Below are positions 9,457-19,221 of a stretch of DNA of 64,000 nt, piece after piece. The stretch spans positions 163,931 through 227,930 of the forward strand of contig NZ_FOUB01000001.1 of the NCBI RefSeq assembly GCF_900114745.1. The letters run 5' to 3'. Position numbers and translations under genes: made by a program. The notes under the pieces were generated by a model. That model did not search any database. It was not told the origin of the DNA and saw only the letters and a list, made by a program, of their open reading frames with translations. The stretch is from Nitrosomonas communis. Its GTDB lineage: Bacteria; Pseudomonadota; Gammaproteobacteria; Burkholderiales; Nitrosomonadaceae. How positions within the stretch are numbered: position 1 is the stretch's first letter; every line of letters begins with the position of its first letter.

Positions 9457-9993
9457 TCCCACCTTTAGGTGGCGCCAATTCTTGCCCCTTTGAGGGGCTA
9501 ACAAAAATAAGCCTCCGGCTTTGCCGGAGGTAATTTAACTAATACGGCAAGGTGAAGCCGACAAAGTCAGCTTTGATTTAGAAATGGAATAAGATAGGCT
9601 TGGGTGGCCTTGTGGTCGCTGACTTGATCGGGGTGAGCATATGACGCAAGGACACCCCTCGCCTTCGGTTACGAGGTGGATTCTAGTTGTCCGTTCACCT
9701 TTGCTGCGACTAATAGCATGTAAGAAGGCCTCTTTTTCACCGCCGAAGCATCTACCCATCTGCCATCATTTTTAAAAACATGCACGATCCCACTCAAAAC
9801 TTGCCTCGCCGATTGTTAACAACGCTACGGGTATCCTCCTCGTACTCTGGAGTATTAGCGGCTCTCTCCTTGACCATTGTCATCCGTAAACCATAATCCC
9901 TTCATGATCTAATCCCCCCTCAGAGCATTAGATTATGCTTGCTTCTCGATAATAGGTAGCTTGGAAATTATTTGTAATTAAAGAGCCTGGATT

Positions 9994-11536
9994 TTAGAAC
10001 TTAATGGTTGCCATCGTATATCCATAATTGGTATCTTTGCCTCCTGGACTATTCGGAACTTTATCAAAGTAATTACCTTTGAATATATGGCTAAACCCTA
10101 TATCAAAGCTGACACGTTTTAAGAAACTCCACTGAGGATCCCATCCTATGCTGACATCCAGCATATGCCCTAGGAAACTTCCTGCTCTTCCGGTTGGGTC
10201 TTGCAGGCCGGAGCCTACAAAGGCGCCACGCTTATCAGCCAGCCAATACGCACGATGAGACATCATGAGCCTGACATTGGGAACCGGTGTAAGATTCATA
10301 CGGAAACCTGCAGGTGAAAAAAAGGTTGGAAGGAAAAAAGGTCCAAACATACCAGTAGGGCCAAATTCTACCCGACGTTTTGTAACAGAATGTCAAAATT
10401 CTTGTTTGGATCTCGATCACCCGATGCATAATCAAATAGGTAGATAAGCCTGAGAGGCCATGGTGTTTCGAAGCTGTACCCTACTTCTCCATGATGTCGA
10501 TGCGCAAAAATATTTTCATCAAAGGTATCCCCAAATTGATACATCGACTCAATTTCATAGTCTATTGAACCTCTGGTAGGTTTGGCAAACAACCTGAAAC
10601 CTGGCGTGGATAAATTACGTTGCCTCAGATTATTACCTTCATTTAATTGAAACCAATAGGCATCAAAATTAGCCCAGCGTAAATCACGGTTAGTAACGTG
10701 TGCACCTGAAAAATAGCTTTCTGGGGTATTCCAATCTAACTCTGACACTTCACGTTGCACAGGTCGTGTGCCAAATACCTGGAGACCCCATTTCTCCTTG
10801 TCGTTCCTTAATGTAAACCGTATCCCATCAAAAGTAGGCGTAAAGCTTCCCACCGGTGTCCACCGACCAGGCATGATTCCCCATATTCCAGGATTATACG
10901 ACCGACTTCGAATGTTGCACCATAACCTGTACCAAAAAAATTCTTGGACAATAGATCAAGGCGAAGTTGGGTAAAATCAAAATGATTAGCAAAAATCGGG
11001 TTATGCTCTTGTCCATGCTCTGCTAACGGTGTGCGGAGATCGCTGAGCTCGAGCGTAAATTTTAAAGGATCGATAATATTTTTGACTTCGAACAAGAACC
11101 TGGTCCGTTGATGAATCTGTTCATTACCATCCGGAATAGCTCTCGTAAAACCATGATCATACACATCATAGCGTGTCCGATGCTCAATAGCCAAATTGAG
11201 CCAATCTGGCGCCATGGCAGCAAGCGGAGTTTTATGGTTTTCCATGAGATCGGTCAGCCTATCAAAATCAAACCGAGTACTCCCTACCGGTTCTTCTACA
11301 TCGAATCCATTGGGTGCACTACCATTTTTGAAAATAACTGATGATTTCTTATCTTTCTGTGTTTCTGTATTTCGTGCTTGTGCAAGAATAATATTCTTAT
11401 TGAAAAATAATGAGTTTTTAGCTTCTTTTTCTTCTGCCTTTTGCTCTTCCGCAGCGAAAGAGATGCTTCCCCCTACGTGAAATCCAATAACCAAACAGAT
11501 CATCATGCTGGTTATTTTTCTATTCTTTCTCATCAC
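9994..11536 (-). pseudogene. Alginate-export-family outer-membrane protein, two frameshifts
   Basis: Three overlapping frames on the minus strand together give one porin-like protein of about 500 residues. The N-terminal frame (11536-10808) has a signal peptide and the alginate-export hallmarks WLNLAIEHRTRYDVYD and HQRTRFLFEVK. It continues in a second frame (to 10368) with FDGIRFTLRNDKEKWGLQVF and TRGSIDYEIESMYQFG, then a third (to 9994) with RRVEFGPTGMFGPFF and the C-terminal strand GYTMATIKF. The breaks lie near 10850 and 10375. Either the gene is inactivated or the assembly has two indels. The family forms outer-membrane channels; the substrate here is unknown. Confidence 0.8.
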
Positions 11537-12220
11537 TTTCTCATCATTGTTTTATAGCCTCCTTTAAGGTCAAGTATCCAAAAAGTATTTGTAATCTAGA
11601 TACTTGGGTGATTCTAAGAAAATTGCAATTAACAACTAGTGCATAAAACCTTATGAAATCTGAACAATAAAAACTCAGCAATATAAATATGGCAAGCGCT
11701 TATCTAGAACTATGAATAATAAGCCTGCTCTTGCATGTCTGTATGCTCAGTTTGAAATAGTGTAGCTTTTGTATTATGAAAACTTTGTAGCTTTATTTAG
11801 AATTTATTTATTAATGATGATCTTGTAAATTTATTTAGAATTTGTTTAGATTTGTTTTTTAACCTGTTTTTTCCTCCTCTAGAAAAATCAAAAAACAATG
11901 AATTGCATTGCGGAAGAGAAGAAGACGAATTTGATAAAGTGACAAAAGTGATATAGAACAAGAAGCCTGTACATAATGATTGGCTCGCTACCGATGTTTA
12001 ATTGGATTTTATTATCTTGTCTCATCAACTATTATTTATAAATATAGATCTCGGAAAGCTTGCAATAAATCAATGCAATTAAACATTAGTAAGGAAAGGG
12101 GAATATGTAATTAAGCCAATAAATCAAGCTGGATATAGTTCTTACTATGGCATTTTTGCCTGCAAAGCCAGAGCGATAATCAGTTAGCAAAAAAGAATCA
12201 ATTCATAAGGAGTTGTACTG
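11537..12220. other. AT-rich intergenic region, 684 bp
   Basis: This divergent gap lies between the porin pseudogene (-) and the M20 amidohydrolase (+), so promoters for both should be here. It is rich in A and T with frequent stops in all frames. I see no gene, no clear repeat family and no tRNA. A ribosome-binding site (AAGGAG) precedes the amidohydrolase at about 12208-12213. Confidence 0.5.
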
Positions 12221-13393
12221 ATGATAGATAAATATAAATCCGAGCATCTTTATGAGTGGATGATAGAGATTAGACGAAAGCTGCATCGCCACCCCGAACT
12301 CGCTTTTGAAGAAATCGAGACAGCCAAAGTATTAATGGGGCAATTAACCAAATTGGGTATTCCTTATGACTATGCTGGACCGGGCCATGCAGTGATTGGT
12401 AAGCTTTCCGGGAAAAATGCTGCTGCGCCAGTCGTTGCTTTGCGTGCTGATATGGATGCGCTGCCTGGTACCGAAAACACCAATTTGCCTTTTGCTTCCT
12501 TCATTCAAGGTAAAATGCATGCCTGCGGCCATGATGCGCATATGACTATGGTATTGGGTGCGGCTGCCCTGCTGAAAACATCACCTCCTCCTTGCCACGT
12601 ATTGTTTATCTTCCAACCTGCTGAAGAAAAGGGGGGCGGTGCGCGCGTTGTGCTGGAATCAGGTGCATTGCAAAGCGTCAGTGCAATATTTGGCGGGCAT
12701 GTGACCCACCACTATGGTGTGGGAGAAATCATGGTGGCTGATGGGGTAATTACAGCCCAGTCCGACCGTTTTAAAATTCATGTTAAAGGTAAAGGCGGGC
12801 ATGGCGCGCGCCCGCATGAAGCGACCGACGCCATCGTGATTACGGGCTTGTTAATCACGGCTCTGCAAACCCTGGTTTCGCGGGAAATTAACCCGGTTTA
12901 TCCTGCCGTGGTGACAATTGGCACAGTGCACGCAGGCAGTGCACCTAATGTAATTGCAGAGGAGGCAATCCTGGAGGGATCGATTCGTAGTACCTTGCCC
13001 GAAGTGCGTGAGCACATTCATGCTGGATTAAGGCGTATGGCTAAAGCCATCGGTGAACTGCATAATGCCAAAATTGATATTGATATCACCCAAGGTTATC
13101 CCCCGGTGGTCAATACAACGCGGGAAAGCCAGATTGCCCATCGTGCGGCTGAAAAAGTGGTCGGGCGTACAGGCTTAATGACCCTTGATCATCCGAGCAT
13201 GGGATCAGAAGATTTTTCTTATTATCTGCAAAAGATACCGGGCTGCTATGTACGCTTTGGCGCAAGACGGCATGAGCATGAATATATTCCGCTACATAGT
13301 CCAGAATTTGACATCAATGAGGAGGTATTGAAAGTGGGAGCTGCCTTTTTCGATGAAGTCGTCAGAGAGACGGTACAAGACTATTTGAGTTGA
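12221..13393 (+). CDS. M20-family amidohydrolase (N-acyl amino acid / hippurate hydrolase type)
   Basis: A 390-residue zinc-dependent amidohydrolase that would cleave N-acyl or N-aroyl amino acids. Metal-site motifs of the M20D subfamily are intact: RRKLHRHPELAFEE (18-31), HACGHDAHM (100-108) and PAEEKGGG (133-140), with the dimerisation domain starting near residue 185 and MGSEDFSYY near 326. A strong AAGGAG site precedes the ATG. The downstream ligase gene begins 7 bp after its stop, so the two are very likely one operon acting on related amide-bonded substrates. The true substrate cannot be read from sequence. Confidence 0.9.
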   Translation: MIDKYKSEHLYEWMIEIRRKLHRHPELAFEEIETAKVLMGQLTKLGIPYDYAGPGHAVIGKLSGKNAAAPVVALRADMDALPGTENTNLPFASFIQGKMHACGHDAHMTMVLGAAALLKTSPPPCHVLFIFQPAEEKGGGARVVLESGALQSVSAIFGGHVTHHYGVGEIMVADGVITAQSDRFKIHVKGKGGHGARPHEATDAIVITGLLITALQTLVSREINPVYPAVVTIGTVHAGSAPNVIAEEAILEGSIRSTLPEVREHIHAGLRRMAKAIGELHNAKIDIDITQGYPPVVNTTRESQIAHRAAEKVVGRTGLMTLDHPSMGSEDFSYYLQKIPGCYVRFGARRHEHEYIPLHSPEFDINEEVLKVGAAFFDEVVRETVQDYLS

Positions 13394-13400
13394 TTTCACT

Positions 13401-14531
13401 TTGGAATTCGTTCCCTCAAAACCATTAACCGTCGGGGTAGAACTCGAGCTGCAATTGCTCGATAAGGAAAATCTCAACTTGATAAATGGTATTGGGCCTT
13501 TGCTCGAGCATTACCCGGAGTCACCCTATATTAAACCGGAGTTTATCCAAAATACTGTCGAGGTGATTTCTAAAGTGGGGGAAAATACTGCAGAGATCCA
13601 TGAACACCTTGCACAACTTGTCAAAGAAGTGAAACAGATCTGTCTCATGCTGGGAATGGAGCTATGTGCCGCCGGAACCCATCCCTTTAGCAAGGAATTA
13701 GCCTTGTTTACCCCGTTGCCCCGCTATCTGAAAATGGAAAAGGAGACAGGCTATTTAGGTCATACCCAAATCACTTTCTCGACTCAGGTACACATTGGTG
13801 TGCAGGATGCAGCTGAAGCGATTTATCTGATGCGTGCATTAAAGCCTTATCTGCCGCTCTTAATTACGCTTTCTGCCAGCTCTCCCTTATGGCGTGGCTA
13901 TGACACTGGCTTTGCCTCCTATCGCCTGCGCATTCTGGCAGCCAGCCGTAGTTATGGCATCCCGCCCAGTTTTAATGATTGGCAGCAATTCATGGATTTT
14001 TATAACGCCTCGCAACATGCTGGCATGATACAAACCATCAATGATATCCATTGGGATATCAGAGTGCGACCGCATTGGGGGACAGTCGAGGTCAGAGTCA
14101 TGGACGCGCAACCCACTCTTACCGAGTCGATGCAACTCGCTAGTTTTATTAGAGTATTGTCAGCCTATTTGTTAGCACACCAGGATACCCACATTGAAAA
14201 CCTGCCCCATGCACTGCCCTGGTGGATTGAAAAAGATAATTACTATATGGCCTCGCGCTTGGGGCTGAAAGCAAACTGTGTGGTCGATAAAAATGGCTCA
14301 TTCAAATCCATCTATGAAATTTGGCAGATAGTGCAAACTGAAATCCAGCCTTATGCCAGCGAGATAGGAGAATCTGAATATTTTGAAGAACTTGTTAAGC
14401 GCGTAGCAGAACGGAATATAAGTTATCAGCGTCAACGCACGGTTTATCAAAAAATCCACTCATGCGAGAAAGTTGTTTCAGCGCTTATCAAGGAGCTGGC
14501 AGATGATCTAACTGTGACTAAACTTGAGTAA
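13401..14531 (+). CDS. YbdK-type carboxylate-amine ligase (GCS2 family)
   Basis: A 376-residue ATP-grasp-like member of the glutamate-cysteine ligase 2 family; E. coli YbdK has weak gamma-glutamylcysteine ligase activity. Visible are TVGVELELQLLD (10-21), ICLMLGMELCAAGTHPF, TQVHIGVQD, ITLSASSPLWRGYDTGFASYR and HWGTVEVRVMDAQPT, the conserved blocks of the family. The start is a TTG only 7 bp after the amidohydrolase stop. Being paired with an N-acyl amino acid hydrolase suggests synthesis and breakdown of small amide conjugates, which is inference. Confidence 0.88.
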   Translation: MEFVPSKPLTVGVELELQLLDKENLNLINGIGPLLEHYPESPYIKPEFIQNTVEVISKVGENTAEIHEHLAQLVKEVKQICLMLGMELCAAGTHPFSKELALFTPLPRYLKMEKETGYLGHTQITFSTQVHIGVQDAAEAIYLMRALKPYLPLLITLSASSPLWRGYDTGFASYRLRILAASRSYGIPPSFNDWQQFMDFYNASQHAGMIQTINDIHWDIRVRPHWGTVEVRVMDAQPTLTESMQLASFIRVLSAYLLAHQDTHIENLPHALPWWIEKDNYYMASRLGLKANCVVDKNGSFKSIYEIWQIVQTEIQPYASEIGESEYFEELVKRVAERNISYQRQRTVYQKIHSCEKVVSALIKELADDLTVTKLE

Positions 14532-14629
14532 CACTTGCTCATGTGCGAATTAATCTGAAAACAATCGTGGTCTGTCTCTTATTATTCGCCTTTGCTAAAT
14601 CAACTCCTATTGTTGTACTCTTCATGTTA

Positions 14630-14730
14630 TTCCATTTCTAAATCAAAAATGACGCGAAGGCGAGCCGCAGACAGTTTCAATAATACGGAAAGGTGAAGCC
14701 GACAAAGTCAGTTTTGATTTAGAAATGGAA
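14630..14730 (+). mobile_element. ~100-bp MITE copy B
   Basis: An uninterrupted 101-bp copy with ends TTCCATTTCTAAATC and GATTTAGAAATGGAA and a TTA duplication on both sides (14627-14629 and 14731-14733). It serves as the reference for copy A, showing GACAGTTTCAATAATACGG across the site where IS200 sits in copy A. It is noncoding. Confidence 0.93.
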
Positions 14731-14829
14731 TTAGACGCTCCTATGTGGTTTAGTGGTTATTGCGTCATTACTTTGGCTCTTTGATGCTATGTAGGGTAGT
14801 GGACGCCCATACCATTCCATTATATTAGT

Positions 14830-15015
14830 TTGAAACAAAGTGATCGTATTCATATTACTAAGCAATCGAAGAAATTGCCCAAGAAATCAATGGACGAAAT
14901 TGTTGCTAGCATTACTGATAAAGGAGAGGCAATGAATGCGATATACAAGACAGGACATTATAAAATGTTCGAAATTGCAGCATATTTTAATGTTCATTAC
15001 AGTACTGCTAATTAG
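14830..15015 (+). CDS. Small protein with helix-turn-helix tail, possibly a transposase fragment
   Basis: A 61-codon frame from a TTG start. Its C-terminal half reads EAMNAIYKTGHYKMFEIAAY then FNVHYSTAN, resembling the helix-turn-helix tail seen at the C terminus of some REP-associated (RAYT) transposases. It ends abruptly after STAN, where that motif normally continues. No good ribosome-binding site is visible, so this is probably a remnant rather than a working gene. Confidence 0.4.
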   Translation: MKQSDRIHITKQSKKLPKKSMDEIVASITDKGEAMNAIYKTGHYKMFEIAAYFNVHYSTAN

Positions 15016-15113
15016 TCAATTTATTTATTTTGCAAGATACAATGAATGACACCTTTTCATGACTGATATTTTCTCTAAATATACTTATAAGCTTGCTAAT
15101 CCAATAAGCGTAA

Positions 15114-17029
15114 GCGATCAATTTATACCTGATAAAGGATGGAAGAATTTATAATCTTTCGGCAATCAAAAAACCTATTTTCTATACACAACCGGAGACA
15201 ATTGCTGACAGCATAATCGAAAAAGTTGGTAAACAAATCTATTTAGCTTTGCCGCTTGGCTTGGGTAAAGCCAACCATATTGCTAATGCTCTGGTGCAAT
15301 GTGCGGTAAAAGACAGTACCATCAATTTACGCATTTTTACCGCGCTGACACTGGAGCGCCCAGAACTGGATAATGAACTTAAACGCCGATTTCTTGAACC
15401 TGCATTAGAACGTCTTTTTGGTGATTATCCAGATTTAGAATATGCGAAATTGATGCGGGAGAATAAATTACCGCAGAACATCGTAGTTAATGAATTTTTC
15501 TTTTTGGCAGGCCGGTGGTTGGGTTTTCCAAAAGCACAACAACGCTATATTCCTGCAAATTATTCACATGTCTTGATTTATCTATTGGAAAACCGCATTA
15601 ATGTAGTAGCGCAACTGGTTGCATGTGAAGACCAAGGCTATAGCTTAAGTTGTAACCCGGATATTACGGCAGATCTTTTAAAAGCACGAAAACAAAAGGC
15701 CAGGCAAATTTTATTTTCCCTACCCAAACCAATCACAATCTTCCTTTTATGTATGGTGATTCTCAAGTTGCAGAACAGGAAATCGATTTGATTCTCGAAA
15801 GTCCGGAAACAGATTTTGAACTTTATAGCATCCCTAAAAGACCAGTCAGCCTTGCAGATCAAGCTATCGGGCTACATGCTGCACGATTGGTTTGTGATGG
15901 TGGCACATTGCAGATCGGCATTGGATCAATCGGAGATGCTGTTACGAATGCCCTGATTTTGCGTCATCAAGAAAATCCTTTGTTTAAGAAATTAATTCAT
16001 CGTTTAAATAGCCCTCAATTCTCAGATCATTACTATGACATGCCATTTGAAGAAGGGCTCTATGGCATGAGCGAAATATTTGTGGGTAGTTTCTTAAAAT
16101 TAGCCGAAAGAGGCATACTCAAACGTGAGGTTGATGGTGCAATACTGCATAGCGTTTTTTTTGTTGAATGCAGGGAATTTTATAAAAAATTACGCCAAAT
16201 GTCTGCTAAAGAACGTGTTCGCTTTCAAATGAAAGCGGTTAGTTTTACGAATGAAATTTATGACGAAGAGCAGCATAAAAGGCTGGCACGAACTAAAGCC
16301 TGTTTTATAAATAACGCTATGCTTGCAACGTTACGTGGGTCTGTCATTTCTGATGCCCTGGAAAACGGAGCAGTAGTAAGCGGTGTCGGTGGACAATATA
16401 ATTTTGTTGCCCAGGCTTTTGCGCTGGATAATGCGAGGTCTGTTATCACCCTCAATGCTACACGCCAATCAAAAGGAAAAATAGTATCAAATATTACTTG
16501 GTCCTACGGCCATGAAACGATACCTTGGCATCTAAGAGATATTTTTATAACAGAATATGGCGTGGCGAATTTACGTGGCAAATCCGATTCGGAAGCAATT
16601 GCCGCCATGCTGGCCATAACGGACTCTCGATTTCAGGGTGACTTGCTGGCACAAGCCAAAGCAGCAGGAAAAATTAAAAAATGTTGGACCATACCACCAG
16701 AACAACGCAATAATACACCGGATCGCATCCGGGAAGTGTTGCAACCAGCCAGGGATGCAGGCTTATTACCAAAGTTTCCGTTTGGTACAGATTTCACAGA
16801 AACCGAACAATATCTTATGCCAGCATTGGAAATCCTGAAGCAAAAATCACATTCAAAAAAGGCACTAGCTAATCTATTTATCAAAGGATTATTATCAGCA
16901 AGTCTATCTCTGGTCGAAGAGGTAAGTTTAGAAAGAATGAAATTAAAAAATCCGACCACCCTTAAAGAATATGGCTATCAAAAATTACTTCTAGCTGCGC
17001 TCAAGGAGGCTCATGCTCGGCCAAGGTAA
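15114..17029 (+). pseudogene. Acetyl-CoA hydrolase/transferase family gene, frameshifted
   Basis: The two frames join into one acyl-CoA hydrolase/CoA-transferase of about 630 residues. The first (15114-15791) reads IKKPIFYTQPETIADSI and LALPLGLGKANHIANALV. The second (15749-17029) starts inside the same gene at NLPFMYGDSQVAEQEIDLIL and contains GGTLQIGIGSIGDAVTNAL, GAVVSGVGGQYNFV and FITEYGVANLRGKSD, which includes the active-site region. The break is near 15730. No start codon is in frame upstream: the 5' frame opens at 15114 after a stop and an ATG frame from 15059 ends at about 15153, suggesting a second 5' lesion. Such enzymes move CoA between acetate and other acids. Confidence 0.8.
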
Positions 17030-17036
17030 TGTTTAT

Positions 17037-18027
17037 ATGCGAATTAAGAGCTAACTCGTAAAAAATTCCAGAAAAATAGAGCCGCAGCCAGCTTTCCGAA
17101 TACATGCACCATAAGTCCCTTATAAGAACGAACTTTGCTGGCACATTCAATGCCTGTTTTTTCTTCAATCCAGGCAAATAATGCTTCAATCGGTTGCCGA
17201 ACGCGAGACACCACTGTAGACAACCATTGATCCTGGAGTTCCAGATGGTGTTGCCCTTTTTGTTTTTTAACGGGTGTCAAGACGGTCAGATTCTGAGCTT
17301 GTCTTACCTCTTCGGCGTCAGGCCGTTGATAAGCTTTATGACCATACAGTTCGTTGTGGTGCAATTGTAGCCGAATCTGATCAAATATCTTGCCGTCATG
17401 ATCACTCGCGCCAGTCACACCAATATACTCAGGGACCGGCAATGAGCCTGGTTGGCGGCGTCTTATGATATGAACCCGCACACCATGATAGTACAACTTC
17501 TTGGTTGAGCAGTAGCCTGAATCCGCCAACTATTTCGCTACACACGCCTTAAACCGATGGCCTTGCTTGGGCCTTTACCACCGGAAATGAACTATCAGCC
17601 AAGCTTGCCCCGGGTTATTGGCTTCCTGTCCCTGCTGAATCAGTGCCAATAAGGGCACAAATACATCAGTCACCTGATTCAGGCGCTGAATATAAGCTAC
17701 ATAACTCGGGAGTCGTGGAAATCAATCACGTAAATGACGATCCGCATACTCATAAATACCTTTGATCTCTCTATGCTTGTCCATTACACCGAACAGGAAG
17801 AGGGTAATGACTTCTTCGTCGCTAAAACTTAAATCCGCGTAATGGCTCATTCTTTGGCTATGAACCCAAAGATTTTGCTGATAATGCTTGCAAACATAGA
17901 GATAAATCGTTATTAATCGGTTTTGCCAGTTCATTGTTTACTTTGATTGATTGAGGTTGGGTGATATCTTCCTCAATAGTTTAATGTTATTGATGGGCTG
18001 GCTTCTATTTCAGCTCTTAATTCGCAT
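17037..18027 (-). mobile_element. Decayed insertion sequence with DDE transposase
   Basis: A ~991-bp element bounded by the inverted repeats ATGCGAATTAAGAGCT (17037-17052) and AGCTCTTAATTCGCAT (18012-18027). It holds one broken transposase gene on the minus strand. It lies between the CoA-transferase and HNH pseudogenes and may have truncated the start of the latter. No clear target duplication is seen. Confidence 0.8.
17044..17934 (-). pseudogene. DDE transposase (IS982/IS4-like), broken
   Basis: The N-terminal part (17934-17722) reads MNWQNRLITIYLYVCKHY and SFSDEEVITLFLFGVMDKHR, ending at HLRD where a TGA replaces the usual Trp. The central part (about 17530-17720) still shows FPRLPSYVAYIQRLNQ but then shifts frame and has further stops. 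The C-terminal part (17529-17044) reads LADSGYCSTKKLYYHGVRVH and ends FGKLAAALFFWNFLRV. Family assignment between IS982 and related DDE groups is uncertain; transposase identity is not. Confidence 0.78.
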
Positions 18028-18103
18028 TAAAACTGAATATATCTTCACAAATATTATTCATGCATTAATGATTGATTATGATCAGTTAAATTTTATTGGG
18101 TAA

Positions 18104-18877
18104 GTGAATAAATCTGCTGCAGCGTGCGTTGATCGAGAAAGTGGGTACGAGCAGGGTTTTGAGCATGTGCTATCCAGTGAGAACGACGTAGTTCATCTCA
18201 GCTCAGTCCGTCATTGGGCTGAAACCACGCTTACTATTCAGGGCAGTTACTACGCTCTTGTTGTTTACTCTGATGCGACCAAGCGACTATCCGTTGAGCT
18301 GCGCGAAGTTTCCTGCGATTCTGCGTGTAGGTGAGGCCTTTATTGTTGCCAACCTGGACGAGCTAGCGCATTTGCTGTGCCGTGCCGCTGCACTGGCACA
18401 GGCGCTGCCGGATCAAACGAGTATTGATTTTGAGTCACAATGCAAAGATGAGCTCGATAAATTTTCTACGAATTTAATCAAAGACACTGAGATAGAACGT
18501 ATGGTGCGTCAGCGGGGAGGTCAACAGATTTTTCGTCAGGCAATGCTGGAGTATTGGGGCAATGCCTGTGCATTTACAGGCATTGCTTTACCCGAGGTGC
18601 TGCGTGCTAGTCATGCCAAACCCTGGTTAGAGTGTTTGAGTGATGCCGAACGATTGGAAGTATTCAATGCTTTTTGCTGAGCGCTAATTTGGATGCTTTG
18701 TTTGATCAGTTTATGATTACATTCAGCAACGAAGGAAATTTATTGATTTCATCCCTGCTTAGCGAAATAGTGCAAAAACAGCTTGGACTGAATGCGCAAA
18801 TGAGGATGCGCTGGCTGGCACCTAAACATTATCCGTACCTTCAATATTATCAGAATAGCATCATTGCTATGCAATGA
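18104..18877 (+). pseudogene. HNH endonuclease (HNH_2 type), two frameshifts
   Basis: Three consecutive frames make one protein. The first ends HWAETTLTIQGSYYALVVYS and ATKRLSVELRE. The second picks up FPAILRVGEAFIVANLDELA and carries the core FRQAMLEYWGNACAFTG and LRASHAKPWLEC, with the expected HNH-type His. The third continues LLSANLDALFDQFMITFSN. Breaks are near 18305 and 18675. Restriction-like HNH_2 nucleases of this shape often occur alone in accessory DNA. The 5' end sits 77 bp after an IS end, so the original start may be lost. Confidence 0.78.
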
Positions 18878-19221
18878 TGCTACTGTTGCGTGGGTTTGGG
18901 TGATGCAGAAATGGCCATAAGATTACCTCAGGGACAGGTCGAGAATCAAGAAAAAAGTTTTAAAAAGATGTCAGCCATTACATAGTGCATGGAGTGCATA
19001 TCAGTACATCCATCTTCATCAGTACCCTGTCTTGCTTCCTTCAGACGTTATGCCAGTTCTATTGATCCAAAACCCATCTGCTTCTTCTGCACCAACCGTC
19101 TTTTACTTACAGCCATTTTAATTGTTTATCTGGCTAACGGAGGAAGTTGTGCGGAAGCCTTTACAGGTCTTTCCCTGTCATTGCGAGGAGAAAATGATCA
19201 TTTGATGCGTTTATGTATTTA
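18878..19221. other. Intergenic region between convergent HNH remnant and J-domain gene
   Basis: About 344 bp with no supportable gene. Stops are frequent, and the only longer open stretch on the + strand lies mostly opposite nothing known. No repeat from the families elsewhere in the window is present. Confidence 0.45.

Larger units (their letters stand above)
8923..9540 (+). mobile_element. IS200/IS605-family element (tnpA only)
   Basis: The element has subterminal hairpins at both ends, as IS200/IS605 members do: CCCCTGGC-TAT-GCCGGGGG at 8934-8952 and CCTCCGGC-TTT-GCCGGAGG at 9512-9530. It encodes a single Y1 transposase and no TnpB. No target duplication is visible, as expected for this family. 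It lies inside MITE copy A, and its ends are known only to within a few bases. A GCCCC/GGGGC hairpin at 9484-9498 may terminate tnpA. Confidence 0.9.
8870..9589 (+). mobile_element. ~100-bp MITE copy A, carrying an IS200 insertion
   Basis: The outer ends TTCCATTTCTAAATC (8870) and GATTTAGAAATGGAA (to 9589) are the inverted termini of a family present six times in this window. TAA flanks it on both sides (8867-8869 and 9590-9592), a 3-bp target duplication. The centre is interrupted by an IS200 element at about 8923-9540; without it the element would read GACAGTATAAATAATACGG, as in the uninterrupted copies. It sits inside the IS5-type transposase remnant. Confidence 0.9.
8578..9905 (-). pseudogene. 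IS5-family transposase remnant, split by a nested insertion
   Basis: Both halves of one IS5-type (IS427-group-like) transposase are readable on the minus strand. The 5' part (9592-9905) gives MKGLWFTDD, then SGIVHVFKNDGRWVDA, then after a deletion GGEKEAF and RTTRIHLVTEGEG. The 3' part (8578-8869) gives LLVDKGYDSKA, NIIERPFGRMKNFR and TASCIEATVELNT-stop. Removing bases 8870-9592 (the ~100-bp element with its IS200 and one TAA duplication) restores the reading SDHKATQAYLITIPPSKKLL, the normal IS5 order. Several stops, a frameshift and an internal deletion show it was already defective. IS termini could not be fixed. Confidence 0.8.

Noticed and set aside
9535..9759. Independent minus-strand gene
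   Set aside because: It is a fragment of the decayed IS5-type transposase that reads on into the MITE end.
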